DNA from: CAYRUP01 sp964427485
Lineage (GTDB): Bacteria; Pseudomonadota; Gammaproteobacteria; DSM-16500
Assembly (NCBI GenBank): GCA_964427485.1
Contig: CAYRUP010000061.1
Location: 1-11,745 of the forward strand
DNA: 11,745 nt
Direction of reading: 5' to 3'
The position numbers were made by a program, and so were the translations under genes. The notes beneath the pieces are model-generated. The model saw nothing but the letters and a program-made list of their open reading frames with translations, did no database searches and was not told the origin of the DNA. Shown here in pieces: positions 1 to 7,781 of the stretch. Position 1 is the stretch's first letter; each line of letters begins with the position of its first letter.

Positions 1-736
1 TTTTCTGAAGTTCTCGTCCTATTACTCCATAACAAAATTGATCGCCAAGCTTTCCGTACCAGCTACCATCATCTTGCCCATCGACTTTGGGTAGCTCGCC
101 ACCCCTCTTCGTCATTTCTTTAATAGCTGTATAGATTAAGTGAATCTGATTTATAATCGACGTTTCTTTAGCCCAATGTCCAAACTCTTTTATTGCAGTA
201 ATAGTATTATTGTCATTTGCTTTAACGGCATTAAAAACTTGAGTGATTCTTCGCTGATTGATTCGTTCTCTATACCGTTTTTGTCTTTCATCTTCAATGG
301 GTACAACCGATCTTATTTTCTTTAATCGTTCAGAATCAGGATGAAATGTTTGATCCAATAGCATGAGCCTATCTGCCATGCCTTCGCAGATAATGCCTTT
401 TTCATCACGTAAAGTCATATCTCCATTTTGGATAGCCAGGATAATAGCCTCCATCAGTGTATCAGGTAAATGAGCTTCTTTTCTCGCATACGCTTTTCGA
501 ATGCACGCTTCAACTCTGTCAAGTGGAGCAGCATAATAAGCAAGAGTTAAAATTTCCCATTTCAAAGAGGGATTATTAAAAAAGGTAAATGTGTTGTTGT
601 TTCTAAGACATTTTGATTCATCATTGTCAGATGCGTATTCATGAATAATCTGTCTAACTCGAACTAAGCCAGTATCAAAAAGAGCATGATCAATCTGCTG
701 GGTTTCTTCTAATTCTTTAACGCGTGACTCCATCAT
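1..736 (-). CDS. Unrecognised helical protein, 3' part cut off by the window edge
   Basis: Reading the minus strand from an ATG at 736 gives 245 codons without a stop up to the left edge, so this is the N-terminal part of a longer protein. The frame is open upstream only to a TAA at 769-767. An AGGA at 741-738 lies very close to two consecutive ATGs (736 and 733). The second has the better spacing, and a TTG at 766 is a weaker alternative. The product starts MMESRVKELEE and looks soluble, charged and mostly helical, with Lys/Arg/Glu-rich stretches (for example KRYRERINQRR in the middle). I see no signal peptide, membrane segment or catalytic motif, and I do not recognise the family. It begins 45 nt after the stop of the DUF4143 ATPase gene on the same strand, so the two may be cotranscribed. 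The long stop-free frame with ordinary amino-acid composition supports a real gene. Function unknown. Confidence 0.72.
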   Translation of the reverse strand, partial: MMESRVKELEETQQIDHALFDTGLVRVRQIIHEYASDNDESKCLRNNNTFTFFNNPSLKWEILTLAYYAAPLDRVEACIRKAYARKEAHLPDTLMEAIILAIQNGDMTLRDEKGIICEGMADRLMLLDQTFHPDSERLKKIRSVVPIEDERQKRYRERINQRRITQVFNAVKANDNNTITAIKEFGHWAKETSIINQIHLIYTAIKEMTKRGGELPKVDGQDDGSWYGKLGDQFCYGVIGRELQK

Positions 737-781
737 ATCCTCATATTTTGATTGTAATAAAGGCAATTAATCAATATTAAA

Positions 782-2149
782 TCAAATTAATAGCTCAAGC
801 AATCTATACAATTGACCCACTAAATAAAATGGTAATGAAATTAATTCATAATCATTCAGAACACCGGTAGTTGTTTTTGATTGGATGTGATCACGTTGAA
901 TAGCTCCAGCGTAAAAACGAACGGCGCGTTTCCATGGTTTTTCACTCATGAATTGATGCAGGGATCTTAGTTTTCCTTCAGCACCCGCTTTGACTTCAAT
1001 TGGAATTAAGAATTGATTATCTTGAATTAAATAATCAATCTCAGCACTTGAATTGGTTAATTCACGATTCCAGTAATATAATGTGGGTTCAACATAAAAA
1101 GGAGATAATAAACGCAATAATTGGCCTATGACTTGTTCTGCGAGAGCTCCTTTGTTTATCACAAAGATATCTTCAATATTTCTGAATTGATGCAGTTTTA
1201 AACCCAGCATTGTTGAAACTAATCCTACATCAATCAAAATAATTTTAAATACTTTGGGATTCACTTCAGCTCCAAGAGGAATACCATTTGCACTTGAACT
1301 CTGTACCTTATGACACAAGCGTGCTTTTATTAACAAGTTTAACGCTTGTTTGATGCTTTCATGTCGCGCATTGGGCTCTACATGACTATAAACAAATTTT
1401 TTGGTTAATAGTTTTGGAATTGCATGGAGTACTTCTTCTAAATAATTAATCGATAATTTTCCTGCATATTTCGTAAAATCATCTTGATAAGTATTGATTA
1501 AATTATTATGTACTTCCGCGAGCGATTGTAATGAAGAGGTTTTAATCCAGGTAGAAATGGCTTCTGGCATGCCGCCCACCGTGACAAATTCCTTGAATAA
1601 TTGATTTGCTTTATCATGCAATGCTGCATTCAATGGTTTTTCAAAAGAAATTTTTTCTATAGCAGAGAGTAAATGTATTTCATTTTTTGCTAATAAAAAT
1701 TCTTCAAAACCTAATGGCTCAATAAAAAAATATTGGATGCGTCCAACAGGCATGCTGAAAGTATGATTTTCTAATATAAACTCCAACAAAGATCCTGCAG
1801 TAATCACTGGCAACTCTGGCATGCTTTCATAAAACCATCGCAATTTTGCAAACAGTTCGGGTGCAGCCTGAATCTCATCTAAAAACAAAATAGAATCTGC
1901 TGGAATAATTGGTACATTCAATGCAGCTTCTAAATTTAATAAAATGATTGCTGGATCGTTACTTTCAAAATGGACAGCAAGAGAGCGTTGTCTTTCAAAA
2001 TTAAGCTCAATCAGCCGTTTGCCTGTTTGACGGGCAAGTTCTCTGACAATCCACGTCTTACCCACCTGCCGCGCGCCTCGGAGCACAGCAGGTTTGCGCG
2101 AGGGAGAATTAAGCCAATCTTTTAATTTATCAATGAGATAGCGTTTCAT
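782..2149 (-). CDS. AAA-type ATPase with DUF4143 C-terminal domain
   Basis: The protein (455 residues from the start chosen here) has the layout of the bacterial AAA_14/DUF4143 family. Numbering from an upstream ATG at 2158, Walker A is GARQVGKT (28-35), Walker B is ILFLDEIQ (90-97), and the sensor-like TAGS is at 120-123. The C-terminal DUF4143 part carries a PD-(D/E)XK-like set: Glu341, AEID (372-375) and EVK (388-390), with hydrophobic flanks. Length is typical of the family. These proteins are common, often multicopy and patchily distributed. Their biological role is not settled, and a nuclease-like fold does not prove nuclease activity. I prefer the ATG at 2149 because AGGA at 2161-2158 stands 8 nt before it, whereas that AGG directly abuts the ATG at 2158. 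A strong palindrome and a TATAAT lie just upstream, suggesting its own regulated promoter. Family call is firm, function is not. Confidence 0.93.
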   Translation of the reverse strand: MKRYLIDKLKDWLNSPSRKPAVLRGARQVGKTWIVRELARQTGKRLIELNFERQRSLAVHFESNDPAIILLNLEAALNVPIIPADSILFLDEIQAAPELFAKLRWFYESMPELPVITAGSLLEFILENHTFSMPVGRIQYFFIEPLGFEEFLLAKNEIHLLSAIEKISFEKPLNAALHDKANQLFKEFVTVGGMPEAISTWIKTSSLQSLAEVHNNLINTYQDDFTKYAGKLSINYLEEVLHAIPKLLTKKFVYSHVEPNARHESIKQALNLLIKARLCHKVQSSSANGIPLGAEVNPKVFKIILIDVGLVSTMLGLKLHQFRNIEDIFVINKGALAEQVIGQLLRLLSPFYVEPTLYYWNRELTNSSAEIDYLIQDNQFLIPIEVKAGAEGKLRSLHQFMSEKPWKRAVRFYAGAIQRDHIQSKTTTGVLNDYELISLPFYLVGQLYRLLELLI

Positions 2150-2158
2150 CGTTATCAT

Positions 2159-2175
2159 CCTGTAAAAAATACAGG
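2159..2175 (-). promoter_or_regulatory. Small inverted repeat covering the ATPase ribosome-binding site
   Basis: CCTGTA and TACAGG form a perfect 6-bp inverted repeat with a 5-nt A/T loop directly before the ATPase gene. On the mRNA strand the AGG of the likely ribosome-binding site sits in the 3' arm, so a hairpin here could mask it. It could equally be an operator half-site pair. The repeat is seen; its function is inferred. Confidence 0.35.
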
Positions 2176-2178
2176 TAT

Positions 2179-2184
2179 ATTATA
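2179..2184 (-). promoter_or_regulatory. Candidate -10 box for the ATPase gene
   Basis: A perfect TATAAT reads on the minus strand about 30 nt before the chosen ATPase start. No good -35 hexamer stands at 16-18 nt. That position falls inside the palindrome at 2191-2224, which fits a promoter controlled by a factor bound over the -35 region. The surrounding DNA is AT-rich, so a chance match is possible. Confidence 0.4.
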
Positions 2185-2190
2185 ATACTT

Positions 2191-2224
2191 ACTGTGGAAA
2201 TATACATGTATATTTTACCACAGT
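2191..2224. promoter_or_regulatory. 34-nt near-perfect palindrome, operator-like
   Basis: A perfect 18-bp palindrome (AAATATACATGTATATTT, 2198-2215) is extended by outer arms ACTGTGG (2191-2197) and CCACAGT (2218-2224). Only a 2-nt TA bulge interrupts the right side. It overlaps the expected -35 region of the ATPase gene and could be the binding site of a dimeric regulator or a cruciform-type repeat. No T-run follows, so it is a poor terminator candidate for the gene upstream of it. Confidence 0.5.
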
Positions 2225-2226
2225 TA

Positions 2227-2252
2227 TTTTTGCTTAGCTTGACGCCTATGCC
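2227..2252 (-). repeat. Dispersed 26-bp repeat, copy 1
   Basis: Read on the minus strand, this stretch matches 11680-11705 on the plus strand at 24 of 26 positions. The shared core is GGCATAGGC, one variable base, then TCAAGCTAAGC. It lies between the GTPase-like gene and the ATPase gene. Two copies in opposite orientation in non-coding DNA suggest a genome-wide intergenic repeat family, but only two are visible here. Confidence 0.6.
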
Positions 2253-2297
2253 CACAAGGGGAGAGGTGAAAAAGCAGGCAGCAATGATATCATCCAT

Positions 2298-4214
2298 TTA
2301 AAAAGACTTTGAACAGGCTCTTAGAGAGACTACATTACTCTGATTTCCAACAAGCTGGAGATCGGTAGATTCCTGTTTAATGGGGACAGGACTTATTATT
2401 CCCGACAATAACGGCCGTTCCTTTTTTGAAGTAAAATTAGATATTGCTGAAGTGACAGTATTTTGCAGGTGAACATTAGGACGCCTTGCGTGCCTCAAAG
2501 CGAATTCAACATTCACCACTTCCTCCACGAGCTTTGCTTTTTTTTGATTGAGTACTGCTAAAATTTCCTGCTTTTGGCTAATTATCTCTTCCCAGAGTTT
2601 AATTTGTTTTGTTAATTCCTCAATTTTTATTGCATTTTTTGGCAGGTATTTTTTCTTAACTAGAATCTCTATTTTTAAATCTGCATTTGCAAATACATCA
2701 GGATAAAAGCGTGCTTTATAGACACCTAGATCTGGATTGAATTCAAGGACAGTTAATGTACCATTTGAACAACTGGTTTTGACATCTACAAATGGAATGT
2801 CGCTATAATTGATATCAACTGGGGCTACCCAGTTATTTTTGATATAAGCTCTTAAAGCAACAGCACCCACACACAAGGCTGCCCCGCCTAAGGCACAAGC
2901 ACCGACTGTTAATAACGCACCACCACCCAAAAGACCATATAACAATCCCACACTTGCACCAGGACCACTTGCAGCGACTGCAACACCGTTTTCAGAAGAA
3001 GGATTTTTTCTCTCGGAAAAATAAATTATCGGATCATCTGAATTGATTCCGTCCTGTTCGTATTGTAAAGCCTCTATTGAACCCCTTATATCAGAAATTT
3101 CCATTTCATAATTCGCAATCACTTGACCACAAAGATTCATATCATCATTAGCTGACGAAGTCGTAACATGATGCGCAATAAACTCCAAAATAACCGGATT
3201 GAAATTAACAACGTTAGACACCAGACAAATACACGCGAAGTGAAACAAATAATTTTCAGAATTATGTTGAATATTTTTTTCTACCTCAGCTAATTTTCCA
3301 CTAATGATACTGTCCTGTTGTTGTGTGACACCAAGATCAGATTTCAGTTGAAGCAAATCTTTTCTAGCTTTGAACTGTTCATTTAAAGTAGCCGTTCTAC
3401 CTTCTATAAAATCATTGAACTCTTTCAACGTATCTGAATAATTAGGAATATTAATTCTGTTCTTTGGTATCATTTTTAAATTTTGTAATTCAGTAAAAAG
3501 CATGCTCCTCATGTTTTCAGAAAGAGGATCAAATAATTGTATTCGTTCCGCAATGAGATCAAATATCATTTTGGTAGCTGTATTTTTCTTCTCATATCTT
3601 CTTTCTAATGCTTGCTGCATTTCCAAATGTTCTTGGAGCTTAACTAAAACATGTGAACGCTGAATTCTTTCCGGTGCCCTTGTCAACAAAAACAAGATAG
3701 AATCTTTACACTGACCAAAATCTGTAATTGTTTTTTCAAGAAAGTGAATTGTTTCTAGAAAATTAGAGAATCGACTAAAATTATTATAATTAACTACTAC
3801 TACAATTCCTTTAATAGATTTAGCCTGAAAAATTGCGGCTTGCGTCGCAATTATTGAAAGTTGTCTATTTATTTCATTATTGTGATAATCATAAGCAGCA
3901 CAATCAAGAAGCTCGACATTTTCACTGACAGACACGACTTGAGGATAGACGGTTGTTAATGCCATACGATGGCCTACTTTACAAATTTCTTCCTGACCTG
4001 ATTTAACTTCAAGAAAATCTTCTCCATGCTCATGTTTCATCTCCATTTGACACCCTGCCATATAATTAGCAAAGGTACTTTTTCCTGAGCCACCTGGTCC
4101 TAAAACTAATATTAAATTTCGATCTGTAGGAGGTAGATAGTTCTTAAGAAAATCAGTATTTACATTATTAGCTGGTTTATATTCAGTCGCAGAATCCTTT
4201 TCACGTAGAAACAT
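2298..4214 (-). CDS. P-loop GTPase-like protein with a glycine-rich hydrophobic segment; family not recognised
   Basis: The product has 638 residues. A P-loop GPGGSGKS (39-46, followed by Thr47) is clear. Further on, Thr88/Thr89 could be the switch I threonine, LLDCAAYDY (102-110) stands where a GTPase G3/Walker B would be, and a hydrophobic strand VVVVNY (138-143) and LLTRAP (176-181) sit at the expected G4 position. The usual DxxG and NKxD are therefore not intact, and nucleotide preference is open. The order recalls AIG1/septin-type G domains, but I cannot assign it. Residues about 190-310 are helical and charged. Residues 410-457 are a Gly/Ala-rich hydrophobic stretch able to form a membrane hairpin. 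Residues about 525-575 look coiled-coil, with a polar tail after that. No signal peptide. Start at 4214 is supported by AAGGA about 7 nt upstream. It is separated from both neighbours by repeat-bearing gaps. A secreted effector is possible but unproven. Confidence 0.85.
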   Translation of the reverse strand: MFLREKDSATEYKPANNVNTDFLKNYLPPTDRNLILVLGPGGSGKSTFANYMAGCQMEMKHEHGEDFLEVKSGQEEICKVGHRMALTTVYPQVVSVSENVELLDCAAYDYHNNEINRQLSIIATQAAIFQAKSIKGIVVVVNYNNFSRFSNFLETIHFLEKTITDFGQCKDSILFLLTRAPERIQRSHVLVKLQEHLEMQQALERRYEKKNTATKMIFDLIAERIQLFDPLSENMRSMLFTELQNLKMIPKNRINIPNYSDTLKEFNDFIEGRTATLNEQFKARKDLLQLKSDLGVTQQQDSIISGKLAEVEKNIQHNSENYLFHFACICLVSNVVNFNPVILEFIAHHVTTSSANDDMNLCGQVIANYEMEISDIRGSIEALQYEQDGINSDDPIIYFSERKNPSSENGVAVAASGPGASVGLLYGLLGGGALLTVGACALGGAALCVGAVALRAYIKNNWVAPVDINYSDIPFVDVKTSCSNGTLTVLEFNPDLGVYKARFYPDVFANADLKIEILVKKKYLPKNAIKIEELTKQIKLWEEIISQKQEILAVLNQKKAKLVEEVVNVEFALRHARRPNVHLQNTVTSAISNFTSKKERPLLSGIISPVPIKQESTDLQLVGNQSNVVSLRACSKSF

Positions 4215-4272
4215 ATCCTATTCCTTTTAATGCAGCCATTATTGAAATTAATTCTAATTTTACATTAATCCA

Positions 4273-4278
4273 ATTATA
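4273..4278 (-). promoter_or_regulatory. Candidate -10 box for the GTPase-like gene
   Basis: TATAAT reads on the minus strand 59 nt before the ATG at 4214, downstream of the operon terminator. No convincing -35 hexamer is visible upstream. It fits independent transcription of this gene after the sugar operon ends, but the AT-rich context makes a chance match plausible. Confidence 0.35.
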
Positions 4279-4303
4279 AGCATTGTTTTTAATTAAGCAG
4301 CCG

Positions 4304-4379
4304 CTCAGTACACGACAAAAAACAAAACCGTCGGGACGACGTGTTGTGGGGTTGAAATAAATTTTTGTCGTGTACTAAG
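4304..4379. repeat. 76-bp element bounded by 15-bp perfect inverted repeats, flanked by 7-bp direct repeats
   Basis: AGTACACGACAAAAA (4307-4321) is exactly complementary to 4362-4376, and the arms reach 17 of 18 matching positions when extended outward. The interior holds a GC-rich mini-palindrome. AAGCAGC occurs at 4295-4301 and again at 4380-4386, immediately outside the arms (2 nt off on the left), as a target-site duplication would. This is compatible with a tiny mobile element of the MITE kind or a palindromic intergenic repeat, and it also contains the likely terminator of the operon. Seen directly; the mobile origin is inferred. Confidence 0.55.
4317..4341 (-). terminator. Likely Rho-independent terminator of the fucD operon
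   Basis: On the minus strand a 5-bp stem CGTCG/CGACG with loop TCC is followed by GTTTTGTTTTTT, about 60 nt after the fucD stop codon. The stem is short but GC-rich, and the T-run is good. The larger 15-bp inverted repeat around it could pair with the same T-run and compete with or reinforce the structure. Confidence 0.5.
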
Positions 4380-4402
4380 AAGCAGCAGTATTATTAGGTT
4401 TA

Positions 4403-5695
4403 TCATCTCCAAACCGCACCATGTGGAAATTCATATTCTTTTAATGAATGTGATTTCATCGTAATCGAATAACCAGGCAGCACCGGTGGCATATAACAAC
4501 CCGCTTTCATCTGAACTGGATCTTCAAAATGTTCGTGTAAATGATCGACATACTCCAACACACGATTTTCTAACGTGCCCGAAATACAGATAAAATCAAC
4601 CATCGATAAATGTTGCACATATTCGCATAAACCCACACCGCCTGCGTGCGGACAGACAGGAATATTAAATCTAGCCGCCATGAGTAATACAGCTAGAATT
4701 TCATTAACACCACCTAAACGGCAACTGTCAATCTGACATACATCAATCGCTTTCGCTTGCATAAATTGCTTAAACAGAATTCGATTTTGACAATGCTCGC
4801 CTGTCGCCACTCTAATCGGTGCAATGGCTTGACGAATCCCGGCATGCCCTAATACATCATCAGGACTTGTTGGTTCTTCTATCCACCACGGATTAAATTC
4901 GGCTAATGATTTCATCCAAGTAATGGCTTCTGGCACATCCCATTTTTGATTCGCATCAATCATTAATTTAAAATCAGGTCCGACGACTTCTCTTGCAATT
5001 CGGCAGCGTCGAATATCATCTGCTAAATTAGCACCGACTTTTAATTTTAAATATTTCCAACCATCCGCCACTAATTGCTGGCACAAATGACGCATTTTTT
5101 CGTCGGAATAACCCAACCAACCGGCTGATGTCGAATAAGCGGGGTAACCATTTTTCAATAAATAGTCTATTCGTTCTTGTTTTCCATCCACTTGTTTTTT
5201 TAATAATTCAATGGCTTCATTCGGTGTAATGGCATCTGTGATATATTTAAAATCCACACATCGAACTAATTCTTCCGGCGTTAAATCAATTAATAAACGC
5301 CAAAGCGGTTTGTTTATCGACTTCGCCCAAAGATCCCATACTGCATTGACAACGGCTGCCGTCGCTAAATGAATCACACCTTTTTCAGGACCGACCCAAC
5401 GTAATTGACTATCACCAGTGAATGCATGCCACCATTGACCCATATTTTGTGTAATATCTTCTAGCATCATACCTCTAATGAGTGGTTTTAATGCATGCAC
5501 CGCAGCCACACAAATTTCATTGCCGCGACCAATCGTAAAAGTTAATCCATGGCCTTCTAAATCGGGTTGATTGGTTTTTAGAATGACATACACAGCGGAA
5601 TAATCTGGATCCAAATTCATTGCATCTGATCCAGCTAATTCCTTTGAAGTTGGAAATCGAATATCTTTAACCAACACCTCCGTTATTTTTATCAT
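4403..5695 (-). CDS. fucD: L-fuconate dehydratase (enolase superfamily)
   Basis: This 430-residue enzyme belongs to the mandelate-racemase-type enolase superfamily and most resembles L-fuconate dehydratase, which converts L-fuconate to 2-keto-3-deoxy-L-fuconate. The expected residues are all in place. The KxK pair is in YLKLKV (Lys217, Lys219). The Mg ligands are Asp247 (LMIDANQ), Glu273 (WIEEP) and Glu300 (ATGEH). His350 (CPHAGG) and Glu381 complete the set. This pattern is offset by one from the positions I recall for the Xanthomonas campestris enzyme. Length is normal for the family, which also includes human ENOSF1. Known members accept other acid sugars such as L-galactonate and D-arabinonate, so specificity is inferred partly from the neighbours. 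Its start is 2 nt after the lutC stop. AGAGGA inside the end of lutC, 9 nt before the ATG, is its ribosome-binding site. It is the last gene of the operon and is followed by a terminator-like repeat. Confidence 0.9.
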   Translation of the reverse strand: MIKITEVLVKDIRFPTSKELAGSDAMNLDPDYSAVYVILKTNQPDLEGHGLTFTIGRGNEICVAAVHALKPLIRGMMLEDITQNMGQWWHAFTGDSQLRWVGPEKGVIHLATAAVVNAVWDLWAKSINKPLWRLLIDLTPEELVRCVDFKYITDAITPNEAIELLKKQVDGKQERIDYLLKNGYPAYSTSAGWLGYSDEKMRHLCQQLVADGWKYLKLKVGANLADDIRRCRIAREVVGPDFKLMIDANQKWDVPEAITWMKSLAEFNPWWIEEPTSPDDVLGHAGIRQAIAPIRVATGEHCQNRILFKQFMQAKAIDVCQIDSCRLGGVNEILAVLLMAARFNIPVCPHAGGVGLCEYVQHLSMVDFICISGTLENRVLEYVDHLHEHFEDPVQMKAGCYMPPVLPGYSITMKSHSLKEYEFPHGAVWR

Positions 5696-5697
5696 CG

Positions 5698-6366
5698 TTA
5701 TTTTTCCTCTTGATATAGCAAAACGTATAATTGTTTGGGTCCGTGTGCACCCAATTGTGCAGTTTGTTCGATGTCACTGGTGCGTGATGGCCCTGAAATA
5801 AAATTGATTGTGCGTGGCAAAGTTAACGAAGAATAAGTTTGATAAATCAGATCAAATGCATCTTCATAATGCGGCATAATATTTTTAATATTTAATAAAA
5901 CAACATGAATAGGCGGTAAAAAATTAAGTGTTGTCGGACTCGATTCACTGGACAATAAAACCAATGTGCCCGTTTCTGCTACTCCACAAAAAGCGTGTGT
6001 AAGACTGATTATGTCTGCTGGATCCGCAGCACCCTGTTGTAAAATCCAATTCGGATGTTTCGCAAATGAAATTAAATCAAATAGAGGATTTGTTGCTAAA
6101 CGAAATTGTGGATTTAATTGAATATCTTGAACTATTTTTTCAAGCACAAAAATACTCTCTGACAAAGACTGAATTTGTTCTACTTTCGCAAATGATTTTT
6201 GCATTTTATTAATAAATACGGCAAGCGCAGTGTCAGATAATGCGGGTAATACACCACGCGGTTTTTGTTGTAACCGTAAATGTAATGTTGATTCATCGAG
6301 TTGTTCGCGTTTTAAATTACGTCGAATAGTCGTTAAGATATGTTGTCGTGATGAGAGATGATTCAT
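5698..6366 (-). CDS. lutC: L-lactate utilisation protein LutC (LUD domain)
   Basis: The 222-residue product is a stand-alone LUD-domain protein of the LutC/LldG/YkgG kind, one of three subunits of the iron-sulfur, cytochrome-linked L-lactate oxidation system. The family signatures are visible: GVAETGTLVLL (128-138), SGPSRTSDIEQ (191-201) and GAHGPKQLYVLL (206-217). The N-terminal part is helical and less conserved. Length is close to that of LutC proteins. It overlaps the end of lutB by 4 nt (ATGA) and ends 2 nt before fucD, so translation is probably coupled. Its biochemical role inside the complex is not well defined in the family. Here the trio would consume the L-lactate released by sugar-acid cleavage. 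Confident at the family level. Confidence 0.92.
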   Translation of the reverse strand: MNHLSSRQHILTTIRRNLKREQLDESTLHLRLQQKPRGVLPALSDTALAVFINKMQKSFAKVEQIQSLSESIFVLEKIVQDIQLNPQFRLATNPLFDLISFAKHPNWILQQGAADPADIISLTHAFCGVAETGTLVLLSSESSPTTLNFLPPIHVVLLNIKNIMPHYEDAFDLIYQTYSSLTLPRTINFISGPSRTSDIEQTAQLGAHGPKQLYVLLYQEEK

Positions 6367-7781
6367 GATTTACGTTCTCGCCACAGTTGATGAAACGTTT
6401 TGTTTGATGGCACTGGAAAATCACGGTATTTCGTCCATCCTTTTGCTAATAACAATCTATGCAATGATCCTTTTTTTTGTCCCATGCATCGTAAAAAATA
6501 TGAAACTAATCCTATAAAAAAATGATACAACCTTGGATGTTTTGCGAGAAATGCCCATGCTTTTAAACCCTGGCGTCCTGTAAATGAAGATAAATGTTGT
6601 TTATATTCTTCTTCACGATAATGACGCATCATGCTCGGTAATGGAATTTTCATGGGACACACTTCTTCACATCGTCCGCAAAACGTAGACGCATTCGGTA
6701 AATCGCGTGCTTCCTTTAATCCAAATAAACCGGGTGATAAAACAGCACCCATGGGACCAGGATAAACCGATCCATAGGCTTGCCCGCCGATTGCATCATA
6801 CACAGGACAATGATTAAGACACGCGCCGCATCGAATACATCGCAACATATCTTGCACAGGCGTGCCTAACATTTTGCTGCGCCCATTATCCACTAAAATG
6901 ACATGAAATTGCTCGGGTCCATCTAAATCGGTTGGACGTTTTGGTCCCATCGAAAAAGTGACATACGAAGTAATAGCTTGTCCTGTTGCAGAGCGCGAAA
7001 GTAGTCTTAATACATTCATCGCATCATTCATCGTAGGCATCACTTTTTCAATACCCGTTATCACGATGTGGACTTTCGCACAGGTTTGAGTTAAATCACC
7101 ATTACCTTCATTAGTGACGATTGCTGTTGCACCATTTTCTGCAATTACAAAATTCGCGCCAGTCATACCAACATCGGCTGTTAAAAATTGTTGTCTTAAA
7201 ATATCGCGTGCTTCCGCTAATAACTGTGCGGGTTCATCCAGTTTTCTGTCTTTGGGAAGTGTCTGATGTGTGTCATAAAAACTCGTTGCAATTTGTTCTT
7301 TTAAAACATGAATCGCAGGCGCCACAATGTGAGACGGTGTTTCTTGACGTAATTGAATAATATATTCGCCCAGATCCGTTTCAACGACACTTATTCCCTG
7401 CGCTTCCAGTGCTTTATTTAATTCTATTTCTTCCGTGACCATGGACTTACCTTTGGTAATTCGTTTTGCATCCACGGATTTAGCGATTGCAAGCGTAATA
7501 TCACAGGCTTCTTTTGCATCCACTGCCCAATGAACGACACCGCCTTTTGCGATCACTTCACGTTCAAATTGTTCTAAATAAAAATCGAGGTGTTCTAAAG
7601 TATGATTTTTAATTTCGACTGCTTTTTGACGAATCGCATCGAATTCGTTTAATTCTGCAATCGCTATAGCACGCTTGTGCACAAAACCTGTTTTTAAATT
7701 GCCGAGTGCTTTTTGTAACGAGACATTTGACAATGCTTTTTTTGATTGTAATTTAAATTTGTGACTCGTCAAATGTGTCAT
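6363..7781 (-). CDS. lutB: L-lactate utilisation iron-sulfur protein LutB
   Basis: This 472-residue protein matches LutB/LldF/YkgF: an N-terminal LUD domain (roughly 70-300), a ferredoxin-like region and a LutB-type C-terminal extension (about 385-472). In the LUD part GMTGANFVIAENGATAIVTN (205-224) and FSMGPKRPTDLDGPEQ (276-291) are typical. Two cysteine clusters bind [4Fe-4S] centres: Cys315, Cys318, Cys321 with Cys325, and Cys368, Cys371 with Cys375. The motif CIRCGACLNHCPVY is nearly consensus. The second cluster, CGRCEEVCPMKIPLP, is spaced as expected. The protein should pass electrons from L-lactate oxidation, together with LutA and LutC, toward the respiratory chain. It overlaps lutA upstream and lutC downstream by 4 nt each, and a GGGGGA about 6 nt upstream of the ATG is a plausible ribosome-binding site. 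No sign of damage. Confidence 0.95.
   Translation of the reverse strand: MTHLTSHKFKLQSKKALSNVSLQKALGNLKTGFVHKRAIAIAELNEFDAIRQKAVEIKNHTLEHLDFYLEQFEREVIAKGGVVHWAVDAKEACDITLAIAKSVDAKRITKGKSMVTEEIELNKALEAQGISVVETDLGEYIIQLRQETPSHIVAPAIHVLKEQIATSFYDTHQTLPKDRKLDEPAQLLAEARDILRQQFLTADVGMTGANFVIAENGATAIVTNEGNGDLTQTCAKVHIVITGIEKVMPTMNDAMNVLRLLSRSATGQAITSYVTFSMGPKRPTDLDGPEQFHVILVDNGRSKMLGTPVQDMLRCIRCGACLNHCPVYDAIGGQAYGSVYPGPMGAVLSPGLFGLKEARDLPNASTFCGRCEEVCPMKIPLPSMMRHYREEEYKQHLSSFTGRQGLKAWAFLAKHPRLYHFFIGLVSYFLRCMGQKKGSLHRLLLAKGWTKYRDFPVPSNKTFHQLWRERKS

Noticed and set aside
140..325. Plus-strand open frame of 61 codons
   Set aside because: It lies wholly opposite the longer, better-composed minus-strand frame at 1-736 and has no recognisable motif or ribosome-binding site.
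2284..2293. ATGATATCAT palindrome after the GTPase-like gene as a terminator
   Set aside because: The stem is short and AT-only with no T-run behind it. It is likely a chance palindrome.
7121..7360. Plus-strand open frame of 79 codons
   Set aside because: It is antisense to lutB, whose cysteine clusters and LUD motifs make the minus strand certainly coding.
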